A stretch of DNA of 64,000 bases, from positions 434,001-498,000 of the forward strand of contig CAWFUP010000001.1 in NCBI GenBank assembly GCA_963819075.1, given 5' to 3'. Below, one piece after another: positions 8,284-16,554 of this stretch. The first letter of the stretch is position 1; each line of letters begins with the position of its first letter. The position numbers and the translations under genes are program-made. The notes below the pieces were generated by a model, which had not been told where the DNA came from, did not search any database, and saw only the letters and a program-made list of their open reading frames with translations. This DNA comes from CAVQBJ01 sp963819075. GTDB lineage: Bacteria > Actinomycetota > Thermoleophilia > Solirubrobacterales > Solirubrobacteraceae.

Positions 8284-9224
8284 GCGGCACCACAGACACG
8301 GTCACGAGCAGGGCGGAGACCGGCGCGTCGTTCGGCCCGCTGAGGCAGATCGATGCCGGACTCCTGAACGTCGGGTACGTCGAGGCCGGGCCCGGTGACG
8401 GGCCAGCGGCGGTCCTCCTGCACGGCTGGCCCTACGACATTCACAGCTACGTAGATGTGGCCCGGCTGCTGGCCGCGCAGGGTTATCGGGTGATCGTCCC
8501 CCACCTGCGCGGTTTCGGCACGACGCGCTTTCTCTCGGACGAGACGTTTCGGAACGGCCAACAATCGGTCGTTGCCGTCGACGCCGTCGCGTTGATGGAT
8601 GCTCTCGACATCGACGAGGCGATCGTTGCCGGCTACGACTGGGGGGCGCGCACCGCCGACATCGTCGCGGCGCTCTGGCCCGAGCGCTGCAAGGGGCTCG
8701 TGTCGGTCAGCGGCTATCTGATCGGCAACCAGGCCATCGGCAAGCTGCCGTTACCGCCGGAGGCCGAGCTGCAGTGGTGGTACCAGTACTACTTCGCCAC
8801 CGAGCGCGGCCGGGCCGGCTACGACAAGTACCGGCACGACTTCGCGAAGCTCATCTGGCGGCTCGCCTCACCGAAGTGGCACTTCGACGACACCACCTTC
8901 GATCGCAGCGCAACTGCCTTGGACAACCCGGATCACGTGGACATCGTCATCCACAACTATCGCTGGCGGCTGGGCGTCGCGGACGGCGAGGCTGAATACG
9001 GCGAGCTGGAGCAGCGGCTCGCCGAAGGTCCGGCCATCACTGTGCCCGCCATCACGCTCGAGGGCGACGCGAACGGCGCGCCGCATCCGGAGCCGAGTGC
9101 CTATGCCACGAAATTCGCCGGCAAGTATTCGCACCGGACGATCGAGGGCGGCATCGGGCACAACCTTCCCCAGGAAGCTCCGGGGGCGTTCGCCCAGGCC
9201 GTAGTCGACCTCGACAACTACTAA
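8280..9224 (+). CDS. Alpha/beta hydrolase, epoxide-hydrolase or haloalkane-dehalogenase type
   Basis: 314 residues. VLLHGWPYDIHSYVDV gives the oxyanion loop, AGYDWGARTAD places an Asp nucleophile at the elbow (as in epoxide hydrolases and dehalogenases, not Ser esterases), and GGIGHNLPQEAPGAF carries the catalytic His. The cap domain is rich in Trp and Tyr (QWWYQYYFATERGRAGY). The ATG at 8280 overlaps the previous stop; longer in-frame extensions run through the upstream gene and are rejected. Coupling to another Asp-nucleophile hydrolase suggests two steps or two substrates in one detoxification route. Confidence 0.88.
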   Translation: MSGTTDTVTSRAETGASFGPLRQIDAGLLNVGYVEAGPGDGPAAVLLHGWPYDIHSYVDVARLLAAQGYRVIVPHLRGFGTTRFLSDETFRNGQQSVVAVDAVALMDALDIDEAIVAGYDWGARTADIVAALWPERCKGLVSVSGYLIGNQAIGKLPLPPEAELQWWYQYYFATERGRAGYDKYRHDFAKLIWRLASPKWHFDDTTFDRSATALDNPDHVDIVIHNYRWRLGVADGEAEYGELEQRLAEGPAITVPAITLEGDANGAPHPEPSAYATKFAGKYSHRTIEGGIGHNLPQEAPGAFAQAVVDLDNY

Positions 9225-9237
9225 CGAAGGAGCCCGC

Positions 9238-9996
9238 ATGTCAGCGACGAGTTCCGACGCTGCTCCGCTCACCGTCGTTCTCGTACACGGCGCGTTCACC
9301 GACGCGTCGAGCTGGAACGGCGTCATCGAGCGCCTTCAGGCCGCCGGGGTGCAGGTGACGGCGCCCGCGAACCCGCTGCGCGGCATTTCGGCCGACTCGG
9401 CCTACATCGAGTCGTTCCTGGAGCAGATCCCGGGACCCGTCCTCGCCGTCGGCCACTCGTACGCCGGTTGTCTGATCTCGAACGCCGCCACCGCCGCCAA
9501 GAACGTCGTCGGCCTCGTCTTCGTCGCCGCCTTCGCGACCGACGAAGGCGAGCTCCTGGGCGAGGTTGCGGCCACGTCTAAGGACGCGATCCTGTCAACG
9601 GCCCTCGTTACGCACCGCTATCCCGTTGGGGACGGCGCGCAGACGGCCGGGGAGCTCGCGGTCGACCCGGCGAAGTTCCGCGACGTGGTCGCTGCCGACC
9701 TCCCGGCCGAGGAGACCGCCGTGATGGCCGCGGCACAGCGTCCCATCGCGGAGCTGGCATTCTCACAGCCGTGCGGTCCGCCCGCCTGGAGAAGCCTGCC
9801 TTCCTGGGCCGTTGTCGCGACCGACGACAAGGCGGCCGGCACGGACCTCGTCCGCTCCCAGGCGGAGCGCGCCGGAGCGACGATCACCGAGGTCGAGGGC
9901 CCACATGTGATCATGATCTCGCAGCCCGAGGCTGTCGCGGACGTGATCCTGACCGCGGTAGGGACGGTCGGCAAGCTGGCAGCCACGGCAGGCTAG
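9238..9996 (+). CDS. Alpha/beta hydrolase with Ser nucleophile
   Basis: 252 residues, preceded by GAAGGAG 6 bp from the ATG. VVLVHGAFTDASSW is the oxyanion loop of the small EstC/salicylate-esterase-like group. AVGHSYAGCLISNAA is the nucleophile elbow with Ser, and EGPHVIMISQPEAVADVI gives the terminal His. It belongs to the many actinobacterial hydrolases with the VHGA-W/F-D-x-SSW start, of which few have a known substrate. The 13-bp gap from the previous gene shows it belongs to the same operon. Confidence 0.85.
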   Translation: MSATSSDAAPLTVVLVHGAFTDASSWNGVIERLQAAGVQVTAPANPLRGISADSAYIESFLEQIPGPVLAVGHSYAGCLISNAATAAKNVVGLVFVAAFATDEGELLGEVAATSKDAILSTALVTHRYPVGDGAQTAGELAVDPAKFRDVVAADLPAEETAVMAAAQRPIAELAFSQPCGPPAWRSLPSWAVVATDDKAAGTDLVRSQAERAGATITEVEGPHVIMISQPEAVADVILTAVGTVGKLAATAG

Positions 9997-9998
9997 AC

Positions 9999-10187
9999 AT
10001 GGAGTCGACTCGACCCGCGGCGGCGACTTCGTTTGCGTCAGCCAGCGATCTGGCGGAGGCGCTGCGGCGCGCTGAGGCCGCGCATGGGGAGCACGAGGAG
10101 CGAATCGGTGCCGCGGATCCGGACTGGCCGGACTGGTACGCGCTCTACATGGTCCGCGAGCAGGCGGGCGAGGAGCTCCCGTCGTGA
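9999..10187 (+). CDS. Conserved small acidic protein (62 residues)
   Basis: The protein contains ASDLAEALRRAEAAHGEHEE followed by DPDWPDWYALYMVREQAGEE. I know this pattern (helical A-E-x-AHGEHE, then D-x-x-WPDWYA-x-YM) as a stand-alone small protein in many actinobacteria, but no function is assigned to it. It starts 3 bp after the previous stop, and its end overlaps the GTG of the flavoprotein gene (10184) by 4 bp. It is clearly translated with its neighbours. A role as accessory subunit or stabiliser of one of them is inference only. Confidence 0.65.
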   Translation: MESTRPAAATSFASASDLAEALRRAEAAHGEHEERIGAADPDWPDWYALYMVREQAGEELPS

Positions 10188-11546
10188 CCACCCACTACGA
10201 CGTCATCGTCCTGGGCGGCGGGGCGCCGGGGGAGCACTGCGCCGCCGCCATCGCGGAGGGCGGTCTGCGGGTTGCGGTCGTCGAGCGCGACCTCGTGGGT
10301 GGTCTGTGCACGTACTGGGCGTGCATCCCGTCGAAGGCGCTGCTGCGCCCGGGGGAGGCGGTGCACGGCGCGCGTGAGGCGGGTGCCAAGGCTGAGGTGG
10401 ACGTGCAGGCGGCGCTTGATTGGCGCGACTTCATGGTCTCGAACTACTCCGACGCCACGGCTGCGAAGTGGCTGGCGGATCGAGGGATCGACTTGCTGCG
10501 CGGTAGCGGTCGCCTCGCCGGGACGGGAGTGGTCGAGGTCGAAGGCGTGCGCTACACCGCCGACCACGTCGTCCTTGCCAATGGTGCCGATCCGGTCGTC
10601 CCCCCGGTTCCCGGCTTGCGAGAGCTCGACGGCGTCTGGGGCACGAACGAGGCGACTGGGATGAAGGCGGTGCCCAGACGGCTGGTCGTGCTCGGAGCTG
10701 GGCCGGCCGGTGTGGAGCTTGGACAGGTCGTACGTCGTCTGGGCGGGGAGGTGGCGCTCGTCGAGGGGGCCGAGCGCGTGCTTGCGCGGGAGCCGGCGGC
10801 TCTGGGGGAGGCGTTGGGTGAGGCGCTGCGTCGGGACGGAATCGAGCTCGTGCTCGGGGTGCGCGCGATCGCGGCGTCCCGCGACGGCGATGAGTTCATC
10901 CTGCGACTGGAGGATGGACGGGAGCTGCGCGGTGATCATCTGCTCGTGGCGACCGGACGGCGTCCGCGCGTCGAAGGAATCGGGCTCGAGACCGTCGGCA
11001 TCACCCCAGAGCCCCCGAGGAATCCCAGTCGATTCGCACATGCGCGCCGGCGAGCGGCTTTGGGCGATCGGCGACGTCACAGGCATCTTGCAGCTGACGC
11101 ACGTCGGGGAGTATCAGGGCGAGGTGGTCGCTTCGAACATCCTCGGCGAGCCACGCGAGGCCCACTACGAGGCGGTCCCGCGCGTTACCTACACCGATCC
11201 GCAGGCCGCGGCCGTGGGCGCGACCGAGGCCGAGTTCAGCGCCACCGCGCTGTTGTCCGAGATCGCCAAGACCGCGACCTACACGCACGCCTACGCGGAG
11301 TCGAATGGGTTCATGACCGTGCTCAGCGACGGGGAGCGCCTGACTGGCGCGTACGCGCTCGGTCCGGAGGCCGGGGAGTGGCTGCAGCAGGCGACGTTGG
11401 CGATCCGCGCCCGCGTCCCGCTCGAGGTGCTGCGCGACACGATCCAGCCGTTCCCGAGCTTCTCGGAGATCCACGCCGCGGCGCTGAAAGCGCTCCGGCA
11501 GGAGATCGCGGCGGCACGGCGCAAGGTCGTTGTAGGGGCGCGATGA
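10184..11546 (+). pseudogene. FAD/NAD(P)-dependent disulfide oxidoreductase, frameshifted
   Basis: From the GTG at 10184 the protein has the FAD-binding YDVIVLGGGAPGEHCAAA and the redox pair C42-x4-C47 in GGLCTYWACIPSKALLRP. A second Rossmann motif follows (LVVLGAGPAGVELGQVVRRL). After GIGLETVGITPEP the frame is lost at a run of five C (11012-11016). The next frame continues HMRAGERLWAIGDVTG and the dimerisation domain to 11546. The usual HPT base of lipoamide-dehydrogenase-like enzymes is replaced (DTIQPFPSFSEIHAAAL), as in a known actinobacterial subgroup. The C-run makes slippage or a sequencing error a serious possibility. Confidence 0.85.
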
Positions 11547-11580
11547 GGGCGATCGCGGTGTACGAGATCTACCTCGTGCA

Positions 11581-12291
11581 ATGAGCCCGCCGGTCGCGAT
11601 CATCACGGGCGCTTCCCAGGGCATTGGCGCCGGGCTCGTAACGGGCTACCGCAGTGCGGGTTATGCGGTCGTCGGCGTTGCGCTGTCGTTCCCGCCAGCC
11701 GATCGAGACGAGAGCGATTACGTCGCGGTCGCCGGCGACATCGCAGATGCGCAAACCGCACGGCGCGCGGTCGACCAGGCTCGCGACCACTTCGGGCGGA
11801 TCGACACGCTGATCAACAACGCCGGCATCTACATCGGCAAGCCGTTCACGGAGTACACGTTCGATGAGTACGAGGCGATCACGGCCGTGAACCTCACCGG
11901 CTTCTTCCGCATCACCCAGCTGGCGATCGCGGAGATGGTCGCCCGGGGCAGCGGGCACGTCGTGAACGTCTCCACGAGCCTGGTCGATAACGCGGACAGC
12001 ACGAGGCCGTCTGCGCTACCTGCCCTCACCAAGGGAGGACTCGTCGCGGCGAGCCGTTCGCTTGCGATCGAATACGCCTCGCGCGGCGTCCGAGTCAACG
12101 CGGTCTCGCTCGGGGTCATCAAGACACCCGACCACGACCCCGCGTCCTACGACGGGCTCGAGGCCCTCCACCCGCTGGGGCGCGTCGGCGAAGTCAGCGA
12201 CGTCGTCGACGCGATCCTCTACCTCGAGCGAGCGACGTTCGTAACCGGCGAGACGCTGCACGTCGACGGCGGCCAGGCGGCCGGCCGGTAG
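11581..12291 (+). CDS. SDR-family oxidoreductase without the canonical active-site Tyr
   Basis: 236 residues. TGASQGIGAGLV is the NAD(P)-binding loop, LINNAGIY the NNAG strand, and NVSTSLVD supplies the Ser. The C-terminal GETLHVDGGQAAG is normal for SDRs. Where YxxxK should be, the sequence reads PSALPALTKGGLVAASRS: the Lys is present but the residue four before it is Pro, with no Tyr nearby. A known SDR subgroup shows this S-x-L-x-x-L-TKGG pattern, so this is probably ancestral. Catalysis by the usual Tyr-Lys pair is excluded. The gene starts 34 bp after the flavoprotein gene. Confidence 0.87.
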   Translation: MSPPVAIITGASQGIGAGLVTGYRSAGYAVVGVALSFPPADRDESDYVAVAGDIADAQTARRAVDQARDHFGRIDTLINNAGIYIGKPFTEYTFDEYEAITAVNLTGFFRITQLAIAEMVARGSGHVVNVSTSLVDNADSTRPSALPALTKGGLVAASRSLAIEYASRGVRVNAVSLGVIKTPDHDPASYDGLEALHPLGRVGEVSDVVDAILYLERATFVTGETLHVDGGQAAGR

Positions 12292-12329
12292 CACCAATCA
12301 ACCCTCACCTGACCGGAAGGACTTGAACC

Positions 12330-12932
12330 ATGCGCTCGGACATCACCCCCGGCGGCACATTCCCCGACTACGAGCTGCCCGACCAAGATCGCGTCACTCG
12401 CACGCTCAGCGAGATCCAGGGCGAGGATCCGCTGATCCTGACACTTGCGCGCGGCAACTATTGCCCAAAAGAGCACCAACAGCACCTCGAACTCGCCGCC
12501 AACTACCCGAAGATCGCCGTGTCCTACACCAAGGTCGCCACGATATCGACCGACACCCACCACTCAAGCCAGGAGTTCCGCGCGTCGATCGGCGCCCAGT
12601 GGCCGTTCCTCGAGGATCCGGATCGGATCGTCCAGAAAGACCTCGACATCCAGGAGTACACCGACACCGAGCACGACCCGATGATCCCGCACACGCTCGT
12701 GCTCAAGCCCGGGCTCGTGATCTACAGGATCTACAACGGCTACTGGTTCTGGGGACGACCATCGTTCGTGGACCTCTGGCACGACCTACGTGACGTGTCG
12801 AGCGAGATCCGCCCCGACTGGGACCTAGCAACGCCCGGCCTGCACGAACGATGGGATGCGGGCGACCTCTCGCCCTTCCACGGTTGGAACAAGCAGCTCG
12901 TCCGAACCGCAGAGCGACCGGACGCATACTGA
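12330..12932 (+). CDS. Peroxiredoxin-like (AhpC/TSA-type) redoxin
   Basis: 200 residues with a thioredoxin-fold start: GGTFPDYELPDQDRV and LSEIQGEDPLILTLARGNYC. A single Cys lies in RGNYCPKEHQQ, matching the RGFFCPRD-x-QQ pattern of one peroxiredoxin-like group, then VATISTDTHHSSQEFRA. No second resolving Cys is seen, so it would be a one-Cys enzyme or depend on an external thiol. The ATG follows GGAAGGA by 8 bp. In the cluster it may remove peroxides formed by the flavin oxidases. Confidence 0.8.
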   Translation: MRSDITPGGTFPDYELPDQDRVTRTLSEIQGEDPLILTLARGNYCPKEHQQHLELAANYPKIAVSYTKVATISTDTHHSSQEFRASIGAQWPFLEDPDRIVQKDLDIQEYTDTEHDPMIPHTLVLKPGLVIYRIYNGYWFWGRPSFVDLWHDLRDVSSEIRPDWDLATPGLHERWDAGDLSPFHGWNKQLVRTAERPDAY

Positions 12933-12984
12933 ATGGAGGCCCACATGGATGTTGAGTGCCGTCTTCGGCCGGCCGGAGACTGAC

Positions 12985-13977
12985 ATGACCGATCGCAAGC
13001 GAACGCCGGTGTGCGAGCTGCTGGGGATCGAGCTCCCGATCGTCGAGGCACCGCTGTCTGCAGATCCTCGCCTGCCCGCCGCTGTCTCAAATGCAGGCGG
13101 CCTCGGCACTTTGGGGCTGGGGTGGGCCGATGATGCCGGAGCCGTGGTTCGGGAAACGGCAGCCCTTACCGATCGGCCGTTTGCCGGCAACTTCGTTCTC
13201 GCCTTCGATCAGCACCATCGAGTCGATCAGGCGCTTTCGGCGGGTCTGCGGGTCGTGTCGCTCTTCTGGGGCGATCCCCAGGGCTACGTCGACTCGGTGC
13301 ATGACGCCGGAGGGCTTGTCATGCACACGGTCGGCAGCGTCGAGGAAGCGCGGCGCGCAGTCGGATGTGGAGTGGACATCATCGTGGCGCAGGGCTGGGA
13401 GGCCGGGGGGCACGTCTGGAGTGGCGTGGCAACGCTCCCGCTGGTGCCGGCGGTCGTCGACGCGGTGTCACCGGTGCCGGTCATCGCGGCTGGTGGGATC
13501 GGCGACGCTCGAGGAGTCGCGGCCGTGCTTGCCCTCGGCGCGCAGGCCGCATTGCTCGGCACGCGGTTCCTGCTGGCCGATGAAATGCCGATTCACGAGG
13601 AGTATCGGCGCCGCCTTATAGCCGCGACCGAGACCGACGCAGAGTGGTACCCGAACCTCTACGAGGTGGGGTGGCCGGACGCTTCGCATCGTGCCATCCA
13701 CAACTCGACGGCCGGGCTGTGGGAGGCCGCGGGCCGACCGGCACCGGGCAGTCGACCCCGAGAGGGCGAGGTGATAGCGCACTTCGCTTCCGGCGAACCG
13801 ATCGTGCGATATGAACCAGCGCCTCCGATGGTTGGCACGACCGGTGAGATCGAACCGCTATCGCTGTGGGCCGGGCAGAGCGTTGCGCTCGCCAAACGGT
13901 CACAGCCCGCGGCGGAAATCGTGACCGAACTTGTCGCGATGGTGCCGGCGCCATCGACATCCGAGCCCGGAGGCTGA
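12985..13977 (+). CDS. Nitronate monooxygenase (2-nitropropane-dioxygenase-like)
   Basis: A 330-residue FMN TIM-barrel protein. PIVEAPLSADPRLPAAVSNA is the N-terminal strand, AQGWEAGGHVWSGVATLPLV contains the conserved AGGH with the active-site His, and PVIAAGGIGDARGVAAVLAL plus GAQAALLGTRFL form the FMN-phosphate site. It oxidises alkyl nitronates to carbonyl and nitrite, or a related enoyl-type substrate. The start could be ATG 12985 (GGAG at 12975) or in-frame ATG 12949, which has a stronger GGAGG at 12935-12939; I list the shorter form. It follows the redoxin gene by 52 bp. Confidence 0.88.
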   Translation: MTDRKRTPVCELLGIELPIVEAPLSADPRLPAAVSNAGGLGTLGLGWADDAGAVVRETAALTDRPFAGNFVLAFDQHHRVDQALSAGLRVVSLFWGDPQGYVDSVHDAGGLVMHTVGSVEEARRAVGCGVDIIVAQGWEAGGHVWSGVATLPLVPAVVDAVSPVPVIAAGGIGDARGVAAVLALGAQAALLGTRFLLADEMPIHEEYRRRLIAATETDAEWYPNLYEVGWPDASHRAIHNSTAGLWEAAGRPAPGSRPREGEVIAHFASGEPIVRYEPAPPMVGTTGEIEPLSLWAGQSVALAKRSQPAAEIVTELVAMVPAPSTSEPGG

Positions 13978-13980
13978 CCA

Positions 13981-14061
13981 ATGAGTCATCAGATCGATGA
14001 GAGCGTGTTCCGGGGAGTACTGCCGGAGGACATCGAGTGGAAGCCGCTCCCCAACGTTTGA
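13981..14061 (+). pseudogene. Cupin N-terminal remnant, 26 codons
   Basis: ATG 13981, 3 bp after the previous stop and behind GGAGG, opens MSHQIDESVFRGVLPEDIEW and ends KPLPNV-stop. This is the characteristic N-terminus of a small cupin family (in relatives it continues into the metal-binding barrel). Only the first 26 codons remain. The rest was lost and the MOSC fusion gene starts inside it in another frame (14037). It may still be translated as a leader that couples the nitronate monooxygenase gene to the next. Confidence 0.6.
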
Positions 14062-15836
14062 CGCCGGACAGCGAATCTCGCGAGATCGTCGGGCGGCTGC
14101 TGTCGGTCAACGTCGGCATGCCGAAGAACGTGGACTGGCGAGGGAAGACGGTGTTCACCGGCGTCTTCAAGGACCCCGTGGTCGGCCCTCGCCGCGTCCG
14201 AAAGCTCAACGTCGACGGCGATGGTCAGGGCGATCTCGGCGGGCACGGCGGGGAGCAGCGCGCAGTGTTCGTTTACCAGATCGACTCCTACCGGTACTGG
14301 GAACGCGAGCTCAAACGAAACGACTTCGCGTACGGCCAGTTCGGCGAGAACTTCACCGTGGAAGGACTCGCCGATGACGAGGTGTGCGTCGGCGATCGCT
14401 ACCAGATCAGCCACGCCGTCTTCGAGGTCACGCAACCCCGGGTCACCTGCTACCGAGTCGGGATCCGCATGAACGACCCGCGCATCCCCGCGATGCTCGT
14501 CTCGCACCACCGCCCGGGCTTCTACTTCCGCGTGCTCGAAGAAGGCGACGTACAAGCGGGAGACGAGATCATCAAGCTCGCCTCTGGCCCGGAACAGATG
14601 CGGGTCGCGGAGGTCGACGCGCTGCTGTATCTCCCCGGGCACCCGCGCCAGCAGCTGCTGCGCGCGCTCCGGATCCCTGCCCTCAGCCCCGGCTGGCAAT
14701 CCTCGTTCCGAGCCCTGCTCGAGAGGGAACCCGGCACCGGCAACGCCGGCCTCGCGGTAACCAGCCCGCCGCCCGCATGGCCCGGCTTCCGTCAGCTGAA
14801 CATCACCGCAATCACCCCCGAAAGCGACTCGGTGATCTCCATGCGCGTCGAGGACCCCGAGGGCGCGGCACTGCCACCCGCCCGCCCGGGTCAGTACCTC
14901 ACGGTGCGGATCCAGCCCGACACGCAACAGAGGTCCTTGCTCCGCAACTACTCACTGTCCGGACCACCGGACGCCGGCTACTACCGAATCACCGTCAAAC
15001 GCGAACCCGACGGCGCCGCCAGCGGCTACCTGCACACCCGGCTCACCGTCGGCGACCAACTCGACATCGCGGCCCCACGCGGCGCGTTCATCCTCGACCG
15101 GACGGATGCACCCGTGCTGCTGATCAGTGCCGGGATCGGCGCCACGCCAGTCCTCGCGATGCTTCACGCGCTAGCCGAGGAGCATTCCGATCGCGAGATC
15201 TGGGCGCTGCACTCCGCGCGCAGCAGCCGCGAGCACTCGTTTGCCGCCGAGGCCCGGGCTCTCCTTGCCTCGCTCCCGAACGCACGCCCCCACGTGTACT
15301 ACAGCCGTCCAGGTCCCGAAGACGTCGAAGGCCGCGACTTCGACGCCACAGGCCGTCTTACCGGAGCACAGCTCGTCGAACTTGAGCCACCCCGCGATGG
15401 CCAGGCATACCTGTGCGGGCCCGCGCCTTTCATGGACGAGATCAGTGCCGCTCTGGCGGCCCTGGGGATCGACGGCTCCCACATCCACACCGAACCATTC
15501 GGCCCCGCACCGGGTGTGACCCCAGGCATCGCCGCAACACCCGCGAGGGCGCCCCACCCGCCCGCCGGCAAACCCGGAACCGGTCCCACGATCGAGTTCG
15601 CGCGCAGCGACCTCGCGATCCCATGGGACAACGACTACGGCAGCCTGCTCGAACTCGCCGAAGCATGCGACGTTCCGGTCCGCTGGTCGTGCCGGACCGG
15701 CGTCTGTCACACATGCGAGACCACCCTCGTCGCCGGCGACGTCAAATACAGCCCCGACCCTGTCGAACCCCCAGCAGACGGAAGCGCACTCATCTGCTGC
15801 TCACAGCCCCGCGACGACGTAGTGCTCGATCTGTGA
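14037..15836 (+). CDS. MOSC - ferredoxin-NAD(P) reductase - 2Fe-2S ferredoxin fusion
   Basis: A 599-residue three-part protein. Residues about 18-170 form a YiiM-like MOSC domain (GRLLSVNVGMPKNVDWRG, GQGDLGGHGGEQRAVFVYQ, and Cys in PRVTCYRVGIRM). Residues about 250-480 form an FAD/NAD reductase with the flavin motif RNYSLSGPP, nucleotide loop ISAGIGATPVLAML and YLCGPAPFMDEI. The last 90 residues form a plant-type ferredoxin with CRTGVCHTC and a distal Cys in ICCSQP. MOSC proteins handle molybdenum-cofactor-bound sulfur or reduce N-hydroxylated compounds. The fusion is a self-contained electron chain to a MOSC site. The GTG start has GGAGG 8 bp upstream. Confidence 0.92.
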   Translation: MEAAPQRLTPDSESREIVGRLLSVNVGMPKNVDWRGKTVFTGVFKDPVVGPRRVRKLNVDGDGQGDLGGHGGEQRAVFVYQIDSYRYWERELKRNDFAYGQFGENFTVEGLADDEVCVGDRYQISHAVFEVTQPRVTCYRVGIRMNDPRIPAMLVSHHRPGFYFRVLEEGDVQAGDEIIKLASGPEQMRVAEVDALLYLPGHPRQQLLRALRIPALSPGWQSSFRALLEREPGTGNAGLAVTSPPPAWPGFRQLNITAITPESDSVISMRVEDPEGAALPPARPGQYLTVRIQPDTQQRSLLRNYSLSGPPDAGYYRITVKREPDGAASGYLHTRLTVGDQLDIAAPRGAFILDRTDAPVLLISAGIGATPVLAMLHALAEEHSDREIWALHSARSSREHSFAAEARALLASLPNARPHVYYSRPGPEDVEGRDFDATGRLTGAQLVELEPPRDGQAYLCGPAPFMDEISAALAALGIDGSHIHTEPFGPAPGVTPGIAATPARAPHPPAGKPGTGPTIEFARSDLAIPWDNDYGSLLELAEACDVPVRWSCRTGVCHTCETTLVAGDVKYSPDPVEPPADGSALICCSQPRDDVVLDL

Positions 15837-15907
15837 CCGGCATCAACGGCACATGGCGCCACGTGACGTGAGGCAGGACTATCGAGGCCGTTCCAACAGC
15901 GGAGGTC

Positions 15908-16372
15908 ATGATGAACAACATCGATGAGGAGCTGGTCTTGGCCCACTTCATCGTTTCAGACGATGTCGAGCGGTCCCGCCGCTTCTACACCGAAGTACTT
16001 GGCGGCAGGGTGGCCTTCTCCGGCCCCGGAGGGCTGACCTACGTCGCACTATCCAACAGCTGGATCATCATCAATGGCGGCGGTGGCCCGACCGACGACA
16101 AGCCTACGGTCACCCTGGAGACGCCACGCGATCCCCACCGGGTCAGCAGCTTCCTCAATATCCGGGTCAAAGACATCGAGGCCGTGTACGCCCAATGGAG
16201 CGCCAGGGGTGCGAATTTCCTGACGCCGCCGAAACAGCACCAGTACGAGATCCGCTGCTACATCCGCGACCCCGACGGTCATCTGATCGAAGTGGGGCAA
16301 ACCACCGACCCAGAAGGCGACTGGACGCCCGCTCACTGGCCAGCGAGTACGCCCGCCGAGGAGGCCGAGTGA
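15908..16372 (+). CDS. VOC-superfamily (glyoxalase/dioxygenase-like) protein
   Basis: 154 residues with two beta-alpha-beta-beta-beta units. LVLAHFIVSDDVERSRRFYT is the first strand with its metal His. VSSFLNIRVKDIEAVYAQW opens the second unit, and YIRDPDGHLIEVGQTTD supplies the final Glu ligand. Members isomerise, dioxygenate or bind small electrophiles and antibiotics. The ATG (a second ATG follows directly) has GGAGG at 15901-15905. It is the last gene of the 7-16 kb cluster, 71 bp after the fusion gene. Confidence 0.85.
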   Translation: MMNNIDEELVLAHFIVSDDVERSRRFYTEVLGGRVAFSGPGGLTYVALSNSWIIINGGGGPTDDKPTVTLETPRDPHRVSSFLNIRVKDIEAVYAQWSARGANFLTPPKQHQYEIRCYIRDPDGHLIEVGQTTDPEGDWTPAHWPASTPAEEAE

Positions 16373-16554
16373 ATGTCAGCGCTGCAAAGGGCACAGTCAG
16401 TCAGCTGCGATGCCCGCGCCAACAGCGCGCATCAGCATCGCGTGGATCACGGTCTGACTGTCCTCGACGCGCGTCAAGACGACCACCGCGAGGACGTTGC
16501 CGCTGGATAAGGGTACCCCTGGCGCCTGGTGGTTTCCGGTATTGAGGACTCCTA

